A DNA stretch of 6,505 nucleotides from SZUA-320 sp041612035 (GCA_041612035.1 JBFILX010000129.1:1-6505), one strand, 5' to 3'; numbered from the stretch's first letter, positions 1-6,411 are shown. Made by a program: numbers and translations. The notes: generated from the sequence alone by a model not told the origin.

Positions 1-748
1 AGGCCAGCGGCAGCGCGGCCCAGAGCGCCAGCCCCGCCACGCTCAGCAGGAGGCCCGTCCCGCCGGCGAAGAACCGGGCGAACACCGCCCCGGTGTAGCC
101 GCTCAGCGCCGACAGGTCGAAGCGGAGCAGCAGCAGCACGCGCCCCAGGTCCACCGGGTTGAGGAAGGTCGCCGCGAGCACCGCGCGCTCCAGCGGCCAG
201 TCGCCGAAGAGGGCGATCCCCAGCAGCACCACCCCGTCGTAGAGCACCGCGGCCACCAGCCAGACCACGATCGCCACGCCGAGCCCCACGGCCCGGTCCT
301 GGAACCGGAGCGCCACCAGGAAGGCCACCGCGGTGAAGACCAGGGTGAGCAGGATGCCCGCGGCCAGCAGCACCGCGACCGCCGGGGTGGCGGCGGCGCC
401 GTGCCAGAGGAAGGGCGCCCCCACCCCGATCACGAAGCAGGCCGCGAGCGGGAGGGCGAGCCCGGCATAGAGCCCGGTGAAGAGGGCGCCCCGGCTCACC
501 GGCTGGGCCAGCATCAGCTCCACGAACTCGCGCGCGTGGTAGAGGTGCATCGTGCCCAGCACCATGCTCACCAGCGGGATCAGGAGCAGCACCACGTTGG
601 TGAGGCTCAGCAGCACCCGGTCGCCCGAGCCCCCGAACCGGAAGAGGGCGTCGGTGAGGACCAGGAAGAGCGCGCCGTACACCAGCACCCAGCGGCTCCG
701 GAACAGGTTCCGGAGCTCGTAGCCCAGGATCCGCGCGGCGGTCCTCAT
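1..748 (-). CDS. nosY: NosY, ABC transporter permease of the NosDFY complex (3' end cut by the window)
   Basis: Inner-membrane permease that pairs with the ATPase NosF and the periplasmic NosD to build the CuZ site of nitrous oxide reductase. The 249 codons visible show about six hydrophobic segments (roughly residues 19-36, 46-68, 90-111, 121-147, 153-177 and 230 onward). Family hallmarks are readable: E-L-M-L-A-Q-P-V-S-R at about 77-87, the cytoplasmic stretch expected to couple to the ATPase; N-P-V-D-L-G-R at 197-203; and S-A-L-S-G-Y-T-G-A-V-F at 213-223. NosY proteins are usually about 270-280 residues, so roughly 25 are missing beyond the left edge. The ATG at 748 overlaps the TGA of nosF (ATGA). 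Only a weak purine run precedes it, so translation is probably coupled to nosF. The frame stays open to base 1 with no sign of a break. Confidence 0.93.
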   Translation of the reverse strand, partial: MRTAARILGYELRNLFRSRWVLVYGALFLVLTDALFRFGGSGDRVLLSLTNVVLLLIPLVSMVLGTMHLYHAREFVELMLAQPVSRGALFTGLYAGLALPLAACFVIGVGAPFLWHGAAATPAVAVLLAAGILLTLVFTAVAFLVALRFQDRAVGLGVAIVVWLVAAVLYDGVVLLGIALFGDWPLERAVLAATFLNPVDLGRVLLLLRFDLSALSGYTGAVFARFFAGGTGLLLSVAGLALWAALPLA

Positions 749-1479
749 GCCACCCGCGCCCGCATGAGCCGCGCCACCGCCCGCTCCAGCCGCTGCTCGC
801 CGGTGGTGCGGCGCAGCGACTCCATGGTGCCCTGGAAGTGGGCCTCCCCGTCCACCATGAAGACCACCATGTCGGCCAGCTCCTCGGTCTCGCTCATGAC
901 GTGGGAGGTGAGGAGCACCGTGGCCCCCCGCTCCCGCAGGACCGCCACCTCTTCCTTGAGGATGCTGCTGGCCAGGGGGTCGAGGCCCGCGGTGGGCTCG
1001 TCCAGGATCACCAGCCGGGGGTGGAACCGCAGGGCCACCACCGCGTTGAGCTTCTGGCGGGTGCCCCCCGAGAGGGTGCGGACCGGCTTGTCGAGCTGGG
1101 GCCCCAGCTGGAACCGGTGCAGCAGCTCGTCGTCGGGTTCGGGGGCGCCGGGGCGGAGCCCCCGCACCAGCCGGAGCACCTCGCGGCCGGTCAGGTTCTC
1201 GGGGAACGCGGCCCGCTGGGGCATGTAGCCCACCGCCGCCCGGTAGTCGTGCCGGCCCGCCACCGGCCGGCCCTCGAAGCGCACCTCGCCCGCGTCGGGC
1301 CGGACCAGGCCCAGGATGCACTTGAGCAGGGTGCTCTTGCCGGCGGCGTTGGGCCCCACCACCGCGGTGACCCGCCCCGGCGCGAAGTCCACGCTCACCG
1401 CGCGCAGCACCTCCAGCCGGCCGAACCGCTTGTCCAGCCCGTGGACCGACAGCAGCGGGGCCCGGTCGGCCGCGGTCAC
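745..1479 (-). CDS. nosF: NosF, ABC transporter ATP-binding protein for CuZ maturation
   Basis: Cytoplasmic ATPase of the NosDFY machinery, 244 residues, a normal length for NosF. All ABC motifs are present in order: Walker A G-P-N-A-A-G-K-S-T at 42-50, Q-loop Q88, signature L-S-G-G-T at 136-140, Walker B L-V-I-L-D-E-P at 156-162 with catalytic E161, D-loop G-L-D at 165-167, and switch H193. The nucleotide-binding site therefore looks intact. The start is the GTG at 1479, which overlaps the nosD TGA (GTGA). It has a good GGAGG at 1487-1491 with a 7-base spacer, and the protein then begins just before the usual first strand (L-L-S-V-H-G-L). The gene ends overlapping nosY. By domain alone it could be any ABC ATPase; its place between nosD and nosY gives the name. 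Confidence 0.95.
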   Translation of the reverse strand: MTAADRAPLLSVHGLDKRFGRLEVLRAVSVDFAPGRVTAVVGPNAAGKSTLLKCILGLVRPDAGEVRFEGRPVAGRHDYRAAVGYMPQRAAFPENLTGREVLRLVRGLRPGAPEPDDELLHRFQLGPQLDKPVRTLSGGTRQKLNAVVALRFHPRLVILDEPTAGLDPLASSILKEEVAVLRERGATVLLTSHVMSETEELADMVVFMVDGEAHFQGTMESLRRTTGEQRLERAVARLMRARVA

Positions 1480-2687
1480 GGGCGGGCCTCCGGCCGCATC
1501 CGGGGCCGGGCATCGGCCAGCGCCTCGGGGGTGAGCACCGGGAAGACCCGTTCCGCCACGTCGAGCAGGTCCACGAAGGGGCTCCGGAGCAGGATGATGG
1601 CGGGGTCGTTCTGCTCCACCAGCAGACCGAAGAGCCGCACCGGCCGGAACGCCACGTCGCCGAACCCGTCGCCGTCGAGGTCGTAGCCGCGGTAGCGGTC
1701 CCAGTAGTTGCGCTCGAAGGTGCTCGAGGCGCTCCGGCTGTTGGTGGTCACATCGAAGGAGTTCCCCTCGAACCGGTTGTCGCGGAAGACGTTGCCGGTG
1801 GCGTTGGCCAGCACCCGCACCGCCCGGCCGTTGCCGCGGAACAGGTTCCCTTCCACCGCGTTGCGGTTGGCGTTCTCGAGGTAGAGCGCCACGGTGTTGT
1901 CCAGGAACGTGTTGTCGCGGATGCGGCTGTCGCTGATCTCCTTCAGCAGCAGCCCGTAGGCGGAGGCCCCGCGGCTCGCCTCGAACCGGTTGCTGTCCAC
2001 CGTCACCCGGCGGGAGTACATCACCGCGATGCCGGCCCCGTTGGCGCGGAAGAGGTTGCCCGCGTAGCGGCAGTCGTTGGAGAACATGAAGTGGAGGCCG
2101 TAGCGCAGGTTCTCCACCACCCGGTTGCCGGTCACCTGGCTGCCGTCGGTGAACTCGAGGTAGATCCCGTCGCGGTGGCCGGTGACCAGGTTGTCGGCGA
2201 TGGTCATTCCCTCGCACGACCAGCAGTGGATGGCGTTCCCGCTCACCCCCTCCGGGGTGCCGGGCCCGTACACCTCGTTGCCGCTGATCACCCCGTCCCG
2301 GGCCCGCTCGCCGTAGATCCCGAAGTAGGCGTCGCGCACCCGGTTGCCCACCACCCGGGCCCCGCGCACCGACTCGAGCCGGATCCCGGCCCGGTCCTCG
2401 CTCCCCACCGCGCCGGTCCCCTGCACCACGAGCCCCCGGATCACTACGCTGTCGGCGGTGATGCGGAGCACCGTCCCCGCCCCGCCCCCGTCGAGCACCG
2501 GCCATCCCTCGCCCGTGATCTCCACCCGCCGGTCCACCACGATCCCGGCCCCCCGGTACTCGCCCCCCCGGACCACGATCCGGTCGCCGGGGCGCGCGTC
2601 GCGGAGCGCCTCGCCCAGGGTCCGGTAGGGGCCGGCGGGCGAGACCACCAGCACGGCGGCCAGGGCCAGGAGGGCGGCGGGGGTCAC
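1476..2687 (-). CDS. nosD: NosD, periplasmic right-handed beta-helix copper-centre assembly protein
   Basis: NosD is the periplasmic part of the NosDFY transporter, which receives copper from NosL and is needed to form CuZ in NosZ. The 403-residue protein starts with a hydrophobic Sec-type segment (about 4-17; likely cut S-P-A/G after residue 18). Repeated short beta-helix coils follow across about 80-330, with recurring G-N-x-[VLF] and D-N-x-F turns. The NosD end signature N-Y-W-D then G-Y-D-L-D-G-D-G-F-G-D-V is at 327-345. Possible metal-handling residues are H154, C155, C158 (C-W-S-C), H199, M201 and C206. The start is the GTG at 2687, overlapping the nosL TGA, with GGGGA 7 bases upstream. 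The signal peptide n-region then lacks basic residues. In-frame upstream codons encode R-R-G-R-P, so an earlier non-ATG start cannot be excluded. Confidence 0.92.
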   Translation of the reverse strand: MTPAALLALAAVLVVSPAGPYRTLGEALRDARPGDRIVVRGGEYRGAGIVVDRRVEITGEGWPVLDGGGAGTVLRITADSVVIRGLVVQGTGAVGSEDRAGIRLESVRGARVVGNRVRDAYFGIYGERARDGVISGNEVYGPGTPEGVSGNAIHCWSCEGMTIADNLVTGHRDGIYLEFTDGSQVTGNRVVENLRYGLHFMFSNDCRYAGNLFRANGAGIAVMYSRRVTVDSNRFEASRGASAYGLLLKEISDSRIRDNTFLDNTVALYLENANRNAVEGNLFRGNGRAVRVLANATGNVFRDNRFEGNSFDVTTNSRSASSTFERNYWDRYRGYDLDGDGFGDVAFRPVRLFGLLVEQNDPAIILLRSPFVDLLDVAERVFPVLTPEALADARPRMRPEARP

Positions 2688-3163
2688 GGGCCGTCCCCGG
2701 CGCGCACCCGCGCCAGCACCCCGTCCCAGGTCAGCCGCTCCGCCCCCAGCGCCGTGGCCAGGCTGTCGGCGGCCGGACCCGGACGCACGGCGATGACTCC
2801 GTAGTGCATCGGGGTGCGGACCTGGTCGGTCGCCAGGAAGAGGGCCCGGCCGGTGGGCAGCAGCCCGTCGGGGGTGAGGAAGTCGGCCACCCAGGTCGAG
2901 TGGATCCGGGCGGGGTCGAGGGTCCCCGACGCGACGTAGCGGGCCAGGCAGCCCGGATCGTCGAACGGCACCGTGCGGCCGGTCGTGGTCACCAGGGCGG
3001 CGGTGAAGCGCGCCTCCGCCAGGCTCATGTGGCAGTGGGCGCACTCCTCCTGCCCCAGCATCAAGGCACGCGGGGCGGGGTCACCGCACCCCGCCCCCGC
3101 CCCCGCCCCGAGCAGCGCCAGCCCGAGGGCCGCCGCCGCCCGCCGGCCCCGCCCCCGGCTCAT
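2684..3163 (-). CDS. nosL: NosL, copper-chaperone lipoprotein
   Basis: NosL carries Cu(I) to the NosDFY complex for nitrous oxide reductase maturation. This copy has 159 residues, near the usual size. A basic n-region (R3, R5, R7, R8) and hydrophobic stretch end in G-A-G-C with C26 as the probable lipidated cysteine. The -3 residue is Gly rather than the usual Leu or Val, so lipidation is likely but not textbook. The copper motif is C41-A-H-C44-H-M46; the family pattern is CxxCxM, commonly with Gly where His45 sits here. Later family features are F-D-D-P-G-C at 67-72, W91-V-A-D-F and T-P-M119-H-Y-G. The His makes C-A-H-C-H also a formal haem c attachment motif (see findings). The ATG at 3163 overlaps the TGA of the upstream gene (ATGA). 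The nearest GGAG is about 12 bases upstream, so coupling probably drives initiation. Confidence 0.9.
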   Translation of the reverse strand: MSRGRGRRAAAALGLALLGAGAGAGCGDPAPRALMLGQEECAHCHMSLAEARFTAALVTTTGRTVPFDDPGCLARYVASGTLDPARIHSTWVADFLTPDGLLPTGRALFLATDQVRTPMHYGVIAVRPGPAADSLATALGAERLTWDGVLARVRAGDGP

Positions 3164-3753
3164 GCCGGGGCGGGGCTCCGGCCCAGGCGCCACTCGCGCA
3201 TCGTCAGCGCGATGGCGAGGGCCAGCACCAGGAAGGCGATCCAGCCCCCGGCGGCGGGAAGCGAGGTGGCGATGAAGTTCAGGATCTGCTTGCTGCCGAG
3301 CAGCGGCGGCTGGTAGCTCATGCCGGGGATCTTGATGGCGGCCGTGGGGTCGAGCGAGTGGCCGTAATCGTACCCCCAGCGGTAGAAGTCGGCGAGCCCG
3401 GCCAGGGCCCCCGCGGTGAAGGCGGCGGTCCACAGGTAGAGCCCCCGGCGCCGGCCCCAGAGCGCGGCGCCCAGCCCGATGGCGATCAGCGCCCCCAGCG
3501 CGACCGGCATGAACCGCAGCTCGGGGATGGCGTCGGGGTCGATCGGCTTCATCCCGATGTAGTGGTTGAGCCCGTTGATGTTCTGGAGGTCGTGCGGCTT
3601 CTGGCCGGTGATCTGGTCCACCCAGATGTACATCCCGATCCCTTCCGGGTACTGGGGGGCCTTGAGGGCGATGTGCCAGAGCGGGAGCAGGTACAGCGCG
3701 CCGAGGAGCAGCGCCCCCAGCCCCACCGCCCATCGGGTCGTGCGCGTCATCAT
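3160..3753 (-). CDS. Four-helix membrane protein between nosZ and nosL (NosB-like candidate, function unknown)
   Basis: This is a 197-residue inner-membrane protein with four likely transmembrane segments (about 6-28, 83-100, 104-122 and 164-185). The loop between helices 1 and 2 (about 29-80) is rich in conserved-looking aromatic and polar residues, including P-Q-Y-P-E-G-I-G-M-Y-I-W-V-D at 33-46 and N-G-L-N-H-Y-I-G-M at 60-68. Histidines and methionines (H27, H54, H64, M68, M82) could bind copper, but that is speculation. A membrane protein directly after nosZ, called NosB, is a known marker of clade II nos clusters; position and topology fit, but I could not compare sequences. The frame is open to an ATG at 3795. 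I chose the ATGATG at 3753 because GGAAAGG at 3760-3766 lies 6 bases upstream and the longer start sits inside a hairpin. Its stop overlaps the nosL start. Confidence 0.8.
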   Translation of the reverse strand: MMTRTTRWAVGLGALLLGALYLLPLWHIALKAPQYPEGIGMYIWVDQITGQKPHDLQNINGLNHYIGMKPIDPDAIPELRFMPVALGALIAIGLGAALWGRRRGLYLWTAAFTAGALAGLADFYRWGYDYGHSLDPTAAIKIPGMSYQPPLLGSKQILNFIATSLPAAGGWIAFLVLALAIALTMREWRLGRSPAPA

Positions 3754-3759
3754 GTCAGG

Positions 3760-3766
3760 CCTTTCC
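3760..3766 (-). promoter_or_regulatory. Ribosome binding site deciding the start of the NosB-like gene
   Basis: GGAAAGG on the minus strand lies 6 bases before the ATGATG at 3753. It supports this start over the in-frame ATG at 3795, which falls inside the intergenic hairpin and would add 14 Pro/Gly-rich residues before the first membrane helix. Confidence 0.6.
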
Positions 3767-3781
3767 GTGCCGGCAAGGGGC

Positions 3782-3819
3782 GGCGGGCCGGTCACCGATC
3801 CCGCGGTGACCGACCCGCC
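3782..3819 (-). repeat. Strong intergenic hairpin between nosZ and the NosB-like gene
   Basis: A perfect 9-base inverted repeat (CGGTCACCG at 3789-3797 and CGGTGACCG at 3804-3812) encloses a 6-base loop. After one C/A mismatch the stem continues for six more pairs (3782-3787 with 3814-3819), giving about 15 pairs over 38 bases. It starts 21 bases after the nosZ stop. No run of T follows it in the transcribed direction, so it is not a classical intrinsic terminator. An mRNA 3'-end stabiliser for nosZ, a partial terminator or a processing site are possible roles. Confidence 0.65.
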
Positions 3820-3840
3820 CCCACCGGGGCTCCGGCGGGA

Positions 3841-5802
3841 CTACTCGCCGGGCTTGTTCCAGCTGAGCGGCACCGAGGAGCCGCGGGGCGACACCCGCGC
3901 CCAGCCGGACATCTCCTGGTGCAGCGCCGAGCAGAAGTCGGTGCAGTAGAACGGGTAGACCCCCACCCGGTCGGGCACCCAGGCGACGGTACGGGTCTGG
4001 CCCGGCATCACCAGGATCTCCGCGTTCCGCATCCCCATGATGGCGAAGCCGTGGGGCACGTCCCAGTCCTGCTCCAGGTTGGTGACGTGGAAGAACACCG
4101 AGTCGCCCACCTGGATGCCTTCGATGTTGTCGGGCATGAAGTGGCTCCGGATGCTCGACATGTACACGTGCACCTTGGTGCCCTGCCGCACCACCCTGGT
4201 CTCCCGCTCGCTCTTCACCGCGTACGGGTCCTTGTTGTCGGCCAGGGAGAAGGTCTGGACCTGCTTGTCCCTGATGAGCGACGCGGGCAGGGCCTGGGCG
4301 TAGTGCGGCTCGCCCACCGTGGGGAAGTCGAGCAGCAGCTTCATCTTGTCGCCGGTGATGTCGTACAGCTGGGCGGAGTGCGTGAGTTCGGGCCCGGTGG
4401 GGAGGTAGCGGTCCTTGGTGATCTTGTTGAGGGCGATCGCGTACTTGCCCCACGGCTGCCGGCTGTCACCCCCCGGCACGCTCAGGTGGCCGATCGAGTA
4501 GTAGGCCGGGATCCGGTCCACCACCTCGCAGCGCTCCAGGTTCCACTTGATGATCTCGGAGGAGATGAAGACCGAGGTGTAGGCGTGGCCGGTCGCGTCG
4601 AACTCGGTGTGGAGCGGCCCCAGCCCCGGGTTCTGCACCTCGCACTTCATGACCTCCTCGTAGCGGATCACCGGGATGCCGTCCACCGTCTTCTCGAACG
4701 CCTGGTTCTGGATCGCGGCCTGCATCTTGGCGAACGAGTGCACCGGCAGGGCGGTGGCCAGCTTGCCGCCCGCCACGATGTACTCGCCCGTCGGGTCCAC
4801 GTCCACCCCGTGGGGCGACTTGGGCGTGGGCAGGAAGTAGACCAGGTCGGCGCAGGTCGCGGGATCGAGGACCGTCACCTCGGTCTGCCACCGCGTCTCC
4901 GCGATGTGCTGGTCATTGATCGAGTTGTGCGCGTACCGCGCCGGGGTCCGCTGCCCGCGGCCCTCGGTCACGCACTGCTCGGCCCGCTGCCAGTTCACCG
5001 CGGCGATGTAGTCCTTGTCGTTCTGGGAGGCGCCCCGCTCCAGCAGGGAGTACGCCTGCTCGGTGTTGTAGGTGGTGAAGAAGGCCCAGCCGTGCGAGGG
5101 GCCCTTGCCCGCATGCGCGATGTCGTACTGGTAGCCCGGCATCTTCACCTGGAACGCCACCGCCATCCGGCCGGTGGTCGGGTCCACCCGGATGAAGGTG
5201 AGCATCGCGCCGAACCGGGTGGCGAACTCCTTGATGGAGACGTCGGCCTGCGGAGTCGGGACGCTGAACCGGGTGGCGGCCACGACGTACTCGGTGCCCT
5301 GCGTCAGGAAGGGCGAGGCGTGGTTGCCGCCGGTGTTGGGGACCTCGATGATCTCGACCGTTTCGAAGGTGCTGAGGTCGATCCGGGCCACCCGGGGGGT
5401 GTTGTTCCCGTTGATGAACAGCCAGCGCCCGTCGGGGATCCCGTCGGTCTGGGACAGCTTCGGATGGTGGGCGTCGTCCCACGGCATGAACCCGTAGCTG
5501 GTGTTGAGCAGGGCCCGGGTCTGCTCGCTGTACCCGTAGCCCTTCTCGGGATACTGGGAAAACACCGGGACCTGCTGGAGCAGCCTGCCCGACGGCAGGC
5601 CATACACCCCCAGGTTGCCGCTGTACCCCCCGGAGGTGAAGAAGTAGAACTCGTCATACGTCCCGGGCGAGACGTACACCTTGCCGGCGGCGTCCGCCGC
5701 CTGCGACCCCGCCTGGCCGGCCGGGCCGCACCCCGCGCCGACGATGCCGAACGCGGCTGCCGCCGCGGTCAGCCGCATCCACTTCGCTGTCCTGCTCGCC
5801 AT
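3841..5802 (-). CDS. nosZ: NosZ, clade II (Sec-type) nitrous oxide reductase
   Basis: Periplasmic multicopper enzyme reducing N2O to N2 and water, 653 residues. The N-terminal seven-bladed propeller carries the CuZ ligands, matched by motif and spacing to classical NosZ: H112 and H113 (D-A-H-H-P), H161 (G-G-N-H), H331 (S-P-H-G), H398 (P-L-H-T-E-F), H439 (I-G-H-L) and H500 (E-P-H). The C-terminal cupredoxin domain (about 541-640) carries the CuA ligands H584, C620, C624, H628 and M631. D622 replaces the usual Trp, as is common in clade II. The signal peptide (about 8-24) has no twin arginine. It ends G-A-G-C, so C25 may be lipidated although -3 is Gly. The start at 5802 has GGAGGG at 5807-5812; the open frame runs on to 6375 but overlaps the cytochrome gene and reads as low-complexity sequence. 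Cytochrome c lies 35 bases upstream. Confidence 0.98.
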   Translation of the reverse strand: MASRTAKWMRLTAAAAAFGIVGAGCGPAGQAGSQAADAAGKVYVSPGTYDEFYFFTSGGYSGNLGVYGLPSGRLLQQVPVFSQYPEKGYGYSEQTRALLNTSYGFMPWDDAHHPKLSQTDGIPDGRWLFINGNNTPRVARIDLSTFETVEIIEVPNTGGNHASPFLTQGTEYVVAATRFSVPTPQADVSIKEFATRFGAMLTFIRVDPTTGRMAVAFQVKMPGYQYDIAHAGKGPSHGWAFFTTYNTEQAYSLLERGASQNDKDYIAAVNWQRAEQCVTEGRGQRTPARYAHNSINDQHIAETRWQTEVTVLDPATCADLVYFLPTPKSPHGVDVDPTGEYIVAGGKLATALPVHSFAKMQAAIQNQAFEKTVDGIPVIRYEEVMKCEVQNPGLGPLHTEFDATGHAYTSVFISSEIIKWNLERCEVVDRIPAYYSIGHLSVPGGDSRQPWGKYAIALNKITKDRYLPTGPELTHSAQLYDITGDKMKLLLDFPTVGEPHYAQALPASLIRDKQVQTFSLADNKDPYAVKSERETRVVRQGTKVHVYMSSIRSHFMPDNIEGIQVGDSVFFHVTNLEQDWDVPHGFAIMGMRNAEILVMPGQTRTVAWVPDRVGVYPFYCTDFCSALHQEMSGWARVSPRGSSVPLSWNKPGE

Positions 5803-5806
5803 GGTA

Positions 5807-5812
5807 CCCTCC
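5807..5812 (-). promoter_or_regulatory. Ribosome binding site fixing the nosZ start
   Basis: GGAGGG on the minus strand sits 4 bases before the ATG at 5802. It settles the start of nosZ, whose frame is open for a further 191 codons upstream, and places a signal peptide right at the N-terminus. Confidence 0.75.
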
Positions 5813-5837
5813 GTCAACGTGAATCGACCGGGACCGC

Positions 5838-6308
5838 TCACGGGGCTTTCGCCTGGGTCCGCAGATACTCCAGCACCTGCCGGGCCTCGTCCTGGGTGAG
5901 ACCCTGGTTGGGCATGAAGGTCATGTACTCCGCGAGGAGGGCCTTGCCGACCGGGTGCCGCTCCACCATCTCCTGCGGATTCAGGATCATGTTCAGGATG
6001 AAGGCCGGGCTCTGCTGGGTGGTGATCTCGCCCAGGGCCGGCCCCACGTACCGCTCGGCCATCTTGTGGCAGGCGGAACACTTCACCTCGAAGACCGCCT
6101 GGCCCGCCGCGGCCATCCCCCGGTCGATCGGCCCCAGGGTCACCGGCTCGGTGACCGGGCCGATCCCGTGCTCCAGCTGAAAGGCCGTCAGGTCGCTCCC
6201 CGGCGCGGCCCCGCCCCCCGAGGCGGCGGGCGCGGGGGCCTCGCCGCCGCCGCAGGCGGCGAGGGCCAGCAGGGCTCCGATCCCAATCCAGCCTGTGCGT
6301 GCAGACAT
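5838..6308 (-). CDS. Mono-haem cytochrome c lipoprotein, probable electron donor to NosZ
   Basis: A 156-residue exported class I-type cytochrome c. The N-terminus is a lipoprotein signal with lipobox L-A-A-C at 16-19, so C19 is probably lipidated. A Gly/Ala/Pro linker (20-38) then gives reach from the membrane. The single haem site is C77-S-A-C80-H81. The likely axial methionine is M132 in Y-M-T-F-M-P (M129 is the alternative), and the C-terminal helix is Q-D-E-A-R-Q-V-L-E-Y-L at 139-149. As first gene of the operon, 35 bases before nosZ, it most likely passes electrons to the CuA site, replacing or adding to the NosR route of classical systems. That role is inferred from context. The ATG at 6308 has GAGGA 6 bases upstream (6315-6319). 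I assign no gene symbol because names for these cytochromes differ between groups. Confidence 0.92.
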   Translation of the reverse strand: MSARTGWIGIGALLALAACGGGEAPAPAASGGGAAPGSDLTAFQLEHGIGPVTEPVTLGPIDRGMAAAGQAVFEVKCSACHKMAERYVGPALGEITTQQSPAFILNMILNPQEMVERHPVGKALLAEYMTFMPNQGLTQDEARQVLEYLRTQAKAP

Positions 6309-6411
6309 CGTCCGTCCTCGAGGTCAGGGGCGGCCACCGCACCGCCCGGCAATGGGAATCATTTCGGTCGGGCATCCTACCCGGTCGCCGATCGAGGTCC
6401 GATGAACTCTA

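Noticed and set aside
401..1686. Plus-strand open frames opposite nosF and nosD
   Set aside because: Shadows of the minus-strand genes: compositionally biased products with no motifs, while the opposite strand has intact ABC ATPase and NosD signatures.
3782..3819. Intrinsic terminator ending the operon after nosZ
   Set aside because: The stem is strong, but no T-run follows in the transcribed direction. The downstream genes belong to the same pathway and lack an obvious promoter of their own.
5206..5208. H237 of NosZ (S-H-G-W) as a CuZ ligand
   Set aside because: The seven ligand positions are already filled by histidines with matching motifs and mostly matching spacing; H237 does not fit the spacing of classical NosZ.
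3358..6180. Plus-strand open frame of 940 codons opposite nosZ and the cytochrome gene
   Set aside because: Its product is a low-complexity mix rich in His, Arg, Val, Gly and Pro with no recognisable domain. It lies opposite well-identified genes, and long antisense frames are expected at this GC content.
5803..6375. N-terminal extension of the nosZ frame by 191 codons
   Set aside because: It overlaps the whole cytochrome c gene in another frame and reads as Arg/Gly-rich filler. The ATG at 5802 has a good ribosome binding site and a signal peptide.
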